Below, piece after piece: positions 1 through 6,219 of a stretch of DNA of 6,219 bases. Below the pieces are notes generated by a model, which worked only from the letters and a program-made list of their open reading frames with translations, was not told the DNA's origin and did not search any database. Source of the DNA: Cryomorphaceae bacterium (lineage in GTDB: Bacteria > Bacteroidota > Bacteroidia > Flavobacteriales > BACL11); the NCBI GenBank assembly GCA_014384505.1, contig JACNFT010000082.1, positions 1-6,219 of the forward strand, read 5' to 3'. The position numbers and the translations under genes were made by a program. Within the stretch, counting starts at the first letter, position 1; each line of letters begins with the position of its first letter.

Positions 1-17
1 ACTATTGGTAATATCAT
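1..17 (-). CDS. Possible first codons of a further downstream gene (partial)
   Basis: The moxR stop overlaps an ATG by one base (TAATG), the same arrangement as at the surA start. From ATG 17-15 the frame stays open to the window edge (M-I-L-P-I and part of a next codon). Five codons cannot show that it is a gene, and no product can be suggested. The support is only the repeat of the junction pattern and the compact operon style. Confidence 0.3.
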
Positions 18-37
18 TATAGAATTGATTCTATAAT
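16..37. repeat. Perfect 10-bp inverted repeat over the moxR stop codon
   Basis: The arms attatagaat (16-25) and attctataat (28-37) are exact reverse complements separated by two bases. In the transcript this gives a hairpin of about 9 bp with a small loop, including the last six moxR sense codons and the TAA. Each arm has only one G or C, and no T-tract follows, so it does not look like an intrinsic terminator. It may be a weak RNA structure at a coupled stop/start, or chance in A+T-rich DNA. Confidence 0.6.
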
Positions 38-973
38 TTGATCTACACTCATTCCCTCAGCTTCTGCCTTATAATTCATGACAATTCTATGGCGTAAAAT
101 TGGTTTAGCAACTGCTTTTACATCTTCAATATCAGGAGCATACTTTCCATTTATTGCAGCATGACACTTAGCCGCCATAAGCATAAACTGAGACGCTCTT
201 GGTCCTGCACCCCATTCAATATATTGTTTTACTACTTCAGGAGCTTTGTCAGACTTTGGCCTAGTTTTAGCTACTAAACTAACAGCATATTGTAATACAT
301 TATCCGTTACAGGTAACTTTGTTATCACCTGTTGACATTCCATTATTTGTTCAGCTGACATAATGGTATTTAAAGTAACTTCATTTTTAACAGTAGTCTG
401 TTTTACAATCTGTAATTCCTCTTCATAACTAGGATAATCTAAAATTACATTAAACATAAATCTATCAAGCTGCGCTTCAGGTAAAGGATAAGTTCCTTCC
501 TGTTCAATAGGATTTTGTGTAGCCAAAACAAAGAATGGTTTATCCAATTCGTATCGAGTACCTGCATTAGTTACTGATCGTTCCTGCATAGCTTCCAATA
601 AAGCCGACTGTGTTTTAGGAGGCGTACGATTTATCTCATCTGCCAAAATAATATTTGCAAATAAAGGTCCTTTTACAAATTTAAAATTTCTGTTTTCATC
701 TAGTATTTCAGCTCCAACAATATCAGAAGGCATTAAGTCAGGTGTAAACTGAATACGGTTAAAATTAAGCCCTAAAGAATCAGAAATAGTTTGCACCAAT
801 AGAGTTTTTGCCAAACCAGGAACACCTACCAACAGACAATGTCCATTACAAAAAATAGAGATTAATACTTGCTGTACAACAGCATCCTGCCCTACTATTA
901 CTTTTGCTATTTCATTTTTAAATTCATTGTATTTAACAACAAAATCATCTATAGCTTTAACTTCATTACTCAT
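17..973 (-). CDS. moxR: MoxR-family AAA+ ATPase
   Basis: A cytoplasmic AAA+ ATPase of the MoxR family, whose members act as chaperone-like factors for assembling or activating partner proteins, often with VWA or DUF58 proteins. The 318-residue product (from ATG 973) has all the expected motifs: Walker A GVPGLAKT (50-57), Walker B ILADE (Asp112, Glu113), sensor 1 ATQNP (Asn154), arginine finger in EAQLDRF (Arg171), and sensor 2 GPRAS (Arg259). The MoxR hallmark NRTPPKTQSALLEAMQE follows Walker B, and the C-terminal helical lid includes ILRHRIVMNY. Length is normal for the family. A longer reading from GTG 1003 would add ten residues and overlap surA by 29 bp; ATG 973 leaves a 1-bp gap and has a nearby GGAG, so I prefer it. 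No typical partner gene is within the window, so the client is unknown; downstream genes lie past the edge. Confidence 0.96.
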   Translation of the reverse strand: MSNEVKAIDDFVVKYNEFKNEIAKVIVGQDAVVQQVLISIFCNGHCLLVGVPGLAKTLLVQTISDSLGLNFNRIQFTPDLMPSDIVGAEILDENRNFKFVKGPLFANIILADEINRTPPKTQSALLEAMQERSVTNAGTRYELDKPFFVLATQNPIEQEGTYPLPEAQLDRFMFNVILDYPSYEEELQIVKQTTVKNEVTLNTIMSAEQIMECQQVITKLPVTDNVLQYAVSLVAKTRPKSDKAPEVVKQYIEWGAGPRASQFMLMAAKCHAAINGKYAPDIEDVKAVAKPILRHRIVMNYKAEAEGMSVDQIIESIL

Positions 974-985
974 ATTATTTACTCC
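974..985 (-). promoter_or_regulatory. Possible ribosome binding site for moxR, inside the surA 3' end
   Basis: On the coding strand, GGAG (985-982) lies 8 bases before the ATG at 973, acceptable Shine-Dalgarno spacing. The GGAG is also part of the Trp-Ser codons near the end of surA, so it could be chance, and the other genes here have no such site. It favours the ATG at 973 over the in-frame GTG at 1003 as the moxR start. Confidence 0.35.
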
Positions 986-2300
986 ATTTATTTGCCAATT
1001 CACATTTAGCTAACTCGTCAGATAACTTTATGTAAGTTTTAGCAATAGTTATACTCTTCCATTTCTCAAGCGTTTCTTGTTTTTTAGCATTGATTGAATA
1101 TTCTTTAATTTTCGCAAAGTCATCAACCAAATTTGCTTTATGCTGCTCAGTTCGTTTGTTCAACCTTAAAATACGGTAGGCTTTATTTTCGTCCTGCATT
1201 TGAATAACAGCAGGAGAAGAAACCTCTGTTTCCTTTAATTTTTCAATTACTAAACGCAAAGCAAGAGCCATATCCTCAAGCGTATGTGAAGTAGACATAG
1301 TATTTGGGTTTAGCAACAAACCTCCATTACTCTTATTTTCATCATCTGAATATTCACTTACAGCTTGGTCAAAAGTAATTGTTTCTTCATTTATTTCTTT
1401 TGCAATATTATCCATTTTAAGTTTTGCAGCATGTAAAGCCGTAGCTGTTACTTTAGTTTTAATAAGGATATGTCTCACATTAATTTGTTCTCCTCTCCTT
1501 TCAATTAATTGTACAATATGGTATCCGAATTGAGATTCTACTACCTTTGAAATTTCACCTTCTTTTAAACGAAAAGCAGCTCTTTCAAACTCAGGAACTA
1601 AATCTCCTCTATTTACAAAACCAAGCTCTCCTCCTTTAATTGCAGAACCAGGATCATCAGAATACAAGGTAGCCAACATTTTAAAATCTTCTCCTTTATA
1701 AACTCTGTCTCTAAAATTATTTAGTTTTTCTCTGATATTATCTTTCTGATCATCTGTAATCTCTGGTTTAATCACGATTTGAGCTACTTCAACTTGAGTT
1801 GGCATGGTTGGGATTTCGGCATCCGAAAGTAACGCATAAGATTCTTTTACTTCTGCAGGGGTTACCTTTAATGATGAAGTAAGTTTAGTTTGCATTTTTT
1901 GTGCCATAAACTGATCTTTAATTACTTTTCCAAGTTCAAGTTTAATATTTGCTTTTGATTTCCCAAAATAATCCTCTACTTTCTGTACAGAACCTAATTG
2001 AGTTTCAAAATAGGATAAACGTTTATTAACTTCATCTTCAACCTCATCATTTGAAACGACTAAACTATCCAGTTTTGCTTGGTTAACTAATAATTTCTGA
2101 AACAATAAATCTTCCGCAATTTGACATCTAATTTCATTGGACTTAATATTTCCTTGTGATAAATACTGCAGGTATTGCGATTCAATTTCTGATGTAAGAA
2201 TAATCTCATCACCAAGTACTGCTTCAATTTTATCAATTGATTGAGCTGATAAACTAAAGCTAGTTAAAGTTAATAATAGAAAATAATATATTTTATTCAT
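975..2300 (-). CDS. surA: SurA-like periplasmic chaperone / peptidyl-prolyl isomerase
   Basis: A 441-residue exported chaperone of the SurA family, expected to escort unfolded outer-membrane proteins across the periplasm. Residues 1-19 are a signal peptide (cleavage likely after S-L-S-A). An N-terminal chaperone domain spans about 21-165 (VLGDEIILTSEI, then KLLVNQAKLDSL). Parvulin domain 1 is about 170-268 (YSDD, KGGELG, LVPEFE, FGYHIVQL) and domain 2 about 274-383 (VRHILIK, YSDD, NGGLL, YRILRL). A C-terminal helix (385-441) includes HKANL, two Trp residues and Cys433; in E. coli SurA the equivalent helix packs back on the N-domain. The length suits the family (E. coli about 430). Domain 1 has Gln174 at the first active-site histidine but keeps His261; domain 2 has His277 but Arg377 at the second. 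Activity may therefore be weak. The ATG overlaps the upstream stop (TAATG), suggesting translational coupling; no Shine-Dalgarno is visible. Confidence 0.94.
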   Translation of the reverse strand: MNKIYYFLLLTLTSFSLSAQSIDKIEAVLGDEIILTSEIESQYLQYLSQGNIKSNEIRCQIAEDLLFQKLLVNQAKLDSLVVSNDEVEDEVNKRLSYFETQLGSVQKVEDYFGKSKANIKLELGKVIKDQFMAQKMQTKLTSSLKVTPAEVKESYALLSDAEIPTMPTQVEVAQIVIKPEITDDQKDNIREKLNNFRDRVYKGEDFKMLATLYSDDPGSAIKGGELGFVNRGDLVPEFERAAFRLKEGEISKVVESQFGYHIVQLIERRGEQINVRHILIKTKVTATALHAAKLKMDNIAKEINEETITFDQAVSEYSDDENKSNGGLLLNPNTMSTSHTLEDMALALRLVIEKLKETEVSSPAVIQMQDENKAYRILRLNKRTEQHKANLVDDFAKIKEYSINAKKQETLEKWKSITIAKTYIKLSDELAKCELANKWSK

Positions 2301-3136
2301 TAGTATATTTTAATTTTTTTCAAAGCTAAAGCATTCTGATATAACTCGTCCTCAAGTTGCTTTAAATATTGTATTTTATTTTTATTTAGTAAAACATTAC
2401 GAATTTTTTCGCGTTCCAACGCTAACGGACTAATACTTCCTTTTATTTGATAATTCTTAATGTAAATGTAATGACGGTATTGCTGATCTTCAAACCAAAC
2501 CCCTTTTGTGTTCTCTAAAAAATATTCTTCCTCAGTAATAAATTTAGGTAACTTATTATTAATGCTTGAAAAATACTGCCAACTACTATCTGAAAGATAA
2601 TACTCCTTGGCAAACTGATGACAATAATCAGTTAAGCTTTCTATATCATCTGGCTTATTAGATTTATACCATTTTTTTAAGTTTTTTGACTTAGGAGCTG
2701 ATTTATCCACAACAATATACCTGCCCATAAATATATTTTTAACTAACTTGAACTCCTCACGATACTGATTATAATAATCAGATATCTCCTTTGAGGTAAT
2801 ACTTGTATCAAAATTTTGATTAATCAATTCTTGCTGATATGCATATATTAAAAGGGAAGAACGATACTCAGCAATCTGTGCTTCATAATTCAACAAATCG
2901 CTACTTAAATTTATTTCAGCATGATAAATCATCAATTGCTTTCTAATCCAAAGGTTCATGTAACGCTCAATAAAAAAAGTACTATCTTCAGTTGCTTTAG
3001 GCATTTCTTTCAAAACTTCTGAAAGCAATAAATCTTTTTCGTTCACACTAGCGATAATTTGTTTATTATCACTTTTAAAACAAGAAACAGTAAACGTTAG
3101 AAATGCTATTATTAAAAATGTTTGCTGTTTATTCAT
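2300..3136 (-). CDS. Putative lipoprotein, SurA-like with a degenerate parvulin domain
   Basis: I do not recognise a named gene here. The 278-residue product has a short signal sequence (1-18) ending in T-V-S-Cys19, a plausible though not perfect lipobox, so a lipid-anchored periplasmic protein is likely. Residues about 27-130 are helical with a SurA-N-like pattern: an 'IASVNEKDLLLSEV' start, then helices including 'NLWIRKQLMIYHAE', then a 'DYYNQYREEFK' stretch like the segment preceding parvulin domains. After it, a beta-like strand (134-143, FMGRYIVV) sits where a parvulin domain would begin, but without the usual SHIL histidine. The strand 222-229 (HYIYIKNY) and the helical tail 238-270 mimic the usual parvulin end and C-terminal helix. 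The acidic catalytic turn is not recognisable. I infer a non-catalytic chaperone or partner for its two neighbours. It starts immediately after the upstream stop (TAAATG) and overlaps the downstream ATG by 1 bp. Alternative: an unrelated periplasmic helical protein. Confidence 0.85.
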   Translation of the reverse strand: MNKQQTFLIIAFLTFTVSCFKSDNKQIIASVNEKDLLLSEVLKEMPKATEDSTFFIERYMNLWIRKQLMIYHAEINLSSDLLNYEAQIAEYRSSLLIYAYQQELINQNFDTSITSKEISDYYNQYREEFKLVKNIFMGRYIVVDKSAPKSKNLKKWYKSNKPDDIESLTDYCHQFAKEYYLSDSSWQYFSSINNKLPKFITEEEYFLENTKGVWFEDQQYRHYIYIKNYQIKGSISPLALEREKIRNVLLNKNKIQYLKQLEDELYQNALALKKIKIY

Positions 3137-5062
3137 TTACTGTTTAATAAGTGTGTAAAGCACTTCATTATTAATACTTACTTTATATTTTTCTTGTAAG
3201 GAAGCAATCCATTCTAACTCCAAAGTATTTTGATAATCAGAAATTACTTTTCCTCTGGTTTCATTCAATTCCTTTAATCCTGATGCTAATACTTCATGAA
3301 TATCAACAATAATATAACTCCCATCACTAGTTTTAATATCTGCAGCAATACCTAACTCCCAATCTACTGCATCAACATATTCATTTTCTCCTTTTACAAA
3401 TTTCTTAGTATTTATTTGTAAACTCAAAGGCGCATCAGTATTTGTTTCAGTTAATATTTCAGCATCAGTAATATTCCCTCTATGTTTCTTGTATATTGCT
3501 CTTTTTACTCTAATAGCAGTTGCTAAATCAATACAGCTATAAACAGAAGCATCTACTCTATTTTCCCATCTATAATTACTGTTATTGGCTGTAAAGAAAT
3601 TTTGTAAACCAACAGTATCCTCAACTGCCTTAGTCCATACTTTAGTATTTGTTAAATCAAAAAGTAAAATCCCCTCACGATATTCTTGTAGCAATGCTTT
3701 ATACTCTGGGTATTTTGTTTCTAATTGACTTTCCTCATACGCTAACAATTCCTGATTTACAAAAGCGGTATACAATTCATCAAAATCACTACCTGCCTTT
3801 TGATTAAGTAAAATATAATTTACAAACGAACTGACTGCAATTGCTTTTCCGTTAATAGTAACTAGCCTAGTATTATTTTTTGATGAAGAACTAAACGTTC
3901 CTGTAGTTATAGTATTGGATGCTTTCATTCGAAAAGCAGTATAAACTTTTGGATTACTTTCAACTTTATAAGTTGTATGCAATTTAGCAAATAAAGCTTG
4001 CTTACTTAGCTCACCTCTTGAATCACTTTCAATTTTTCTTTTTAATTCTACTTTAATATCTTCAAACTTAGGAATTCCTTTTCTTTCCAATAAAGTGATA
4101 ATATGCCAACCATATTCTGTACGGAACGGAGCAGATACATCTCCTATTTCTTTTAATTCAAAGGCAACTGTTTCAAATTCTGGCACCATTTTACCAACAC
4201 CAAAAGCAGGAAGGCTTCCACCCTTTACAGCTGTTGATCTATCTTCTGAAAAACGCTCTGCAACATCAGAAAATTTCTCACCATTCTTAAGCAACTCTGA
4301 AACTTTATTAATTTTATCTTTTGCTTCATTTAATTTTTTATCATCAGACCCTTGCCCTGATTTGAACATAATATGTGCTACCTTAACTTCTCCAGAGGCT
4401 TCACGTTTGTCAGTAACCTTAATAATGTGATAACCATATTTAGTTCTAATAGGTAATGAAATTTCACCAATCTCTGTACTATAAGCTGCAGATTCAAAAT
4501 CGTATACCATCATAAAAGCAGTAAAATAACTTAAATTCCCATCATTAGTTAAAGCTGATTTATCATCTGAATTCTTTTGTGCAGCAGCTGCAAAAGAAAT
4601 TGTATTAGCTAGAATTGATGACCGAACAGCTAATGCTTTATCATAAGCTTCCTTTTCTTGCTGTGCAGTTGCCTTTTCGTCAACTGAAATTAAAATATGA
4701 CTTGCTTTTATATCTTGTTTCATTCTATCATAAGCTTCAGTAAGCATATTTTCATCAAACTCCTTATTTTTTAAATAAGGTTTAGCTAATTGTATTCTAT
4801 ATCCATCTAGCTCACTTAAAAAAGCTGTAATTGTATCTAATCCTAACTCATCAGCTTCTTTAACTTTTAACTTAAAATTTACAAATAGCTGCATGTACTC
4901 GTCTAAGTACTTTTTTGTTAATTCTGTGTTATTATTGTTTTTATAAAAAACATTCTTAAATTCCTCTAATGATATATTTTGACTATCAATAGTTAATACA
5001 TTTTGAGCTGATATTACTAGAGCAAAAGCTCCACATAAAATACTTAATCCTATTTTTTTCAT
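3137..5062 (-). CDS. Exported multi-domain parvulin-type peptidyl-prolyl isomerase (SurA/PpiC-like)
   Basis: A periplasmic foldase predicted to isomerise X-Pro bonds and chaperone outer-membrane or secreted proteins. Residues 1-19 form a Sec signal peptide (KK, hydrophobic core, cleavage likely after I-S-A before Q20). Residues 21-118 are a helical SurA-N-like region. Two parvulin domains follow, about 119-219 and 226-327. Each keeps both active-site histidines: SHIL His122 with YGYHII His212, and AHIM His230 with YGWHII His320. Each also has the S-D-D or S-E-D acidic turn. A helical tail (329-371) and a Ser/Asn linker (near 387-397) lead to a second half. There, 401-421 resembles 23-43, and 571-634 resembles the end of domain 2 plus its tail, but without the histidines. 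No transmembrane segment follows the signal, unlike PpiD. It starts at the ATG after an A-rich leader and ends directly against the next ATG. Signal, family and domains 1 and 2 are solid; the degenerate second half is my visual inference. Confidence 0.92.
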   Translation of the reverse strand: MKKIGLSILCGAFALVISAQNVLTIDSQNISLEEFKNVFYKNNNNTELTKKYLDEYMQLFVNFKLKVKEADELGLDTITAFLSELDGYRIQLAKPYLKNKEFDENMLTEAYDRMKQDIKASHILISVDEKATAQQEKEAYDKALAVRSSILANTISFAAAAQKNSDDKSALTNDGNLSYFTAFMMVYDFESAAYSTEIGEISLPIRTKYGYHIIKVTDKREASGEVKVAHIMFKSGQGSDDKKLNEAKDKINKVSELLKNGEKFSDVAERFSEDRSTAVKGGSLPAFGVGKMVPEFETVAFELKEIGDVSAPFRTEYGWHIITLLERKGIPKFEDIKVELKRKIESDSRGELSKQALFAKLHTTYKVESNPKVYTAFRMKASNTITTGTFSSSSKNNTRLVTINGKAIAVSSFVNYILLNQKAGSDFDELYTAFVNQELLAYEESQLETKYPEYKALLQEYREGILLFDLTNTKVWTKAVEDTVGLQNFFTANNSNYRWENRVDASVYSCIDLATAIRVKRAIYKKHRGNITDAEILTETNTDAPLSLQINTKKFVKGENEYVDAVDWELGIAADIKTSDGSYIIVDIHEVLASGLKELNETRGKVISDYQNTLELEWIASLQEKYKVSINNEVLYTLIKQ

Positions 5063-5076
5063 TTTATTTTTTAATT
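5063..5076 (-). promoter_or_regulatory. A-rich translation-initiation leader between guaB and the PPIase gene
   Basis: The 14 bases between the guaB stop and the next ATG read, on the coding strand, as A and T only, mostly A. There is no Shine-Dalgarno-like GGAG or AGGA. A-rich, SD-less leaders are typical of Bacteroidota translation starts. The gap is too short for a terminator plus a promoter, which supports co-transcription with guaB. The role is inferred from composition and position only. Confidence 0.4.
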
Positions 5077-6219
5077 TTATTTTCTACTATAATTTGGAGC
5101 TTCTCTAGTTATTATTACATCATGAGGATGACTTTCAGCAGCCCCAGCAGCAGTGATTTTTAAGAACACAGCTTTGCCTAAATCTTTTATTGAAGCCGAA
5201 CCTGTATAGCCCATTCCAGCTCTTAATCCACCAATCATTTGATGAATTACTTCTCCTAATGTTCCTTTATAAGCAACTCGACCTACAATTCCTTCAGGTA
5301 CTAATTTTTTAACATCTACTTCTCCGCTTTGGAAATACCTATCTTTAGAACCATCCTGCATAGCATCAATCGAACCCATACCCCTATAGGATTTGAATTT
5401 TCTGCCTTCAAAAATTATTGTTTCACCTGGGGCTTCTTCCACTCCAGCAATGATTGAACCTAACATAACCGTACTAGCCCCACCTGCAAAAGCTTTTACA
5501 ATATCACCTGAATATCTAATTCCTCCATCAGCAATTAAAGGAATATTATGTCTATTTGTAACTTCAGCAACATCAATAACAGCAGTTAATTGAGGTACGC
5601 CAATTCCTGCTACAACTCTAGTTGTACAAATTGAACCTGGACCAATTCCAACTTTTACTGCATCAGCACCAGCATCAATTAATGCTTGAGCTGCAGCTGC
5701 AGTAGCAATATTTCCTACAACAATATCCAAATTAGGGAAAGCTGATTTAACTTTTTTAAGCACTTCAACTACCCCTTTAGTATGTCCATGAGCTGTATCA
5801 ATAATAATAGCATCAACAGATGCATTAGAAAGAGCTTCAACTCTTTCCAGAACATCATCTGTAATGCCAACAGCAGCTGCTACTCTTAACCTACCGTATT
5901 GGTCCTTACAGGCATTAGGTCGCATTCTGTTTTTAATAATATCTTTGAATGTAATTAATCCAACAAGTTGATTTTCGGAATTAACAATAGGTAATTTTTC
6001 TATTTTATTTTCTTTTAAAATACTTTCAGCATTTTCTAAATCATTTAATTTAGTAGTAATTAGATGACCTGAAGTCATTACTTCTGAAATAGAAAGATTC
6101 ATATCTTTTTCAAATCTTAAATCTCTATTGGTTACAATTCCTAGAAGTTTTACATCTTCATCTATAATAGGAATTCCTCCAATTTTGTTTTCTCGCATCA
6201 AAGCAAATGCATCACCAAC
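5077..6219 (-). CDS. guaB: IMP dehydrogenase (GuaB), 5' end cut off by the window edge
   Basis: This enzyme catalyses the NAD-dependent oxidation of IMP to XMP, the first committed step of GMP synthesis, in the cytoplasm. The 380 visible residues (counted from the edge) start inside the first CBS domain; a second CBS domain follows to about residue 105, then the catalytic TIM barrel. Recognisable motifs are the NAD-contacting DTAHGH (141-146), the active-site loop GPGSICTTR with catalytic Cys198 (codon 5626-5628), the phosphate-binding DGGIR (231-235), the flap motif YRGMGS, the Arg-Tyr dyad in DRYF (294-295), PEG, GGLRAGMGY, and the C-terminal AESHPHD of the cation site. Family members are about 490 residues, so roughly 110 are missing. 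The reading frame is open to the last base: a start at the TTG at 6201 or ATG at 6198 would split the CBS domain, so neither is real. All catalytic residues are present, so it should be active. It lies 14 bp upstream of the next gene, same strand. Confidence 0.97.
   Translation of the reverse strand, partial: VGDAFALMRENKIGGIPIIDEDVKLLGIVTNRDLRFEKDMNLSISEVMTSGHLITTKLNDLENAESILKENKIEKLPIVNSENQLVGLITFKDIIKNRMRPNACKDQYGRLRVAAAVGITDDVLERVEALSNASVDAIIIDTAHGHTKGVVEVLKKVKSAFPNLDIVVGNIATAAAAQALIDAGADAVKVGIGPGSICTTRVVAGIGVPQLTAVIDVAEVTNRHNIPLIADGGIRYSGDIVKAFAGGASTVMLGSIIAGVEEAPGETIIFEGRKFKSYRGMGSIDAMQDGSKDRYFQSGEVDVKKLVPEGIVGRVAYKGTLGEVIHQMIGGLRAGMGYTGSASIKDLGKAVFLKITAAGAAESHPHDVIITREAPNYSRK

Noticed and set aside
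16..37. Inverted repeat read as a rho-independent terminator after moxR
   Set aside because: The stem has one G-C pair per arm, no T-tract follows on the transcript, and it lies partly within coding sequence.
974..1003. Longer moxR beginning at the GTG at 1003
   Set aside because: It would overlap surA by 29 bp with a weaker start codon, and the ten extra residues precede the usual MoxR N-terminus. ATG 973 sits 1 bp after surA with a GGAG upstream.
4095..4430. Open frame of 111 codons on the plus strand
   Set aside because: It lies entirely antisense to the parvulin domain 2 region of the 641-residue isomerase, whose motifs are clearly conserved. The product has no recognisable motif and is a shadow frame.
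3137..5062. The 641-residue isomerase as an inner-membrane PpiD homologue
   Set aside because: The N-terminal hydrophobic segment ends in a good signal peptidase site (I-S-A before Q) and there is no longer membrane anchor; tandem parvulin domains also differ from PpiD's layout.
5087..5096. ctataatttg, also found at 31-40, resembling a Bacteroidota -7 promoter element (TAnnTTTG) on the plus strand
   Set aside because: The spacing is one base off consensus, it would point antisense into coding genes, and both copies are explained by codons at gene 3' ends in A+T-rich DNA.
5393..5593. Open frame of 66 codons on the plus strand
   Set aside because: It is antisense to the guaB catalytic barrel; the proline/serine/alanine-rich product is typical of a shadow of a conserved gene.
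6196..6201. guaB starting inside the window at TTG 6201 or ATG 6198
   Set aside because: The frame continues open to the window edge with conserved CBS residues (VGDAFAL), so these are internal codons of a truncated gene.
1..6219. A mobile element, defence island, CRISPR array, tRNA or other RNA gene
   Set aside because: The whole window is filled by five same-strand genes of chromosomal housekeeping or envelope type; no transposase, repeat array, tRNA-like fold or att-like repeat was seen.

Overview
The window is a low-G+C (about one third by eye) piece of a bacterial chromosome, most likely from the Bacteroidota and probably a flavobacteria-like lineage. The reasons are: a SurA form with a C-terminal 'HKANL..D' segment and a late Trp/Cys signature that I associate with this phylum; signal peptides ending in S-A-Q; a long multi-parvulin PPIase beside guaB; near-absence of Shine-Dalgarno sequences, with A-rich leaders instead; and TAA as every stop codon. 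The species cannot be named from the sequence.

Everything reads on the minus strand, so gene order runs from high to low coordinates. At 6219-5077 is the 3' three quarters of guaB (IMP dehydrogenase), whose start lies beyond the window. At 5062-3137 is a 641-residue exported peptidyl-prolyl isomerase with two intact parvulin domains and a degenerate second SurA-like half. At 3136-2300 is a 278-residue putative lipoprotein that looks like a SurA relative with a decayed parvulin domain. At 2300-975 is a 441-residue SurA-like periplasmic chaperone with two parvulin domains. At 973-17 is a MoxR-family AAA+ ATPase. The last bases (17-1) may hold the first codons of a further gene.

Junctions are very tight: 14 bp, 0 bp, a 1-bp TAATG overlap, 1 bp, and possibly another TAATG overlap. 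No internal terminator or promoter is visible, so the block is most simply one operon. The three middle proteins form a periplasmic or outer-membrane folding set: one soluble multi-domain isomerase, one probably membrane-anchored non-catalytic relative, and one SurA-type chaperone. They would handle outer-membrane and secreted proteins. MoxR ATPases are cytoplasmic chaperone-like factors, often linked to envelope functions. guaB is housekeeping and probably supplies transcription from upstream.

No mobile element, RNA gene, CRISPR array or foreign-looking segment was seen. The gene set looks like an ordinary conserved neighbourhood, not a new defence or mobile system. The points worth a second look are the repeated duplication and decay of the parvulin fold across three adjacent genes, and a perfect 10-bp inverted repeat over the moxR stop codon.
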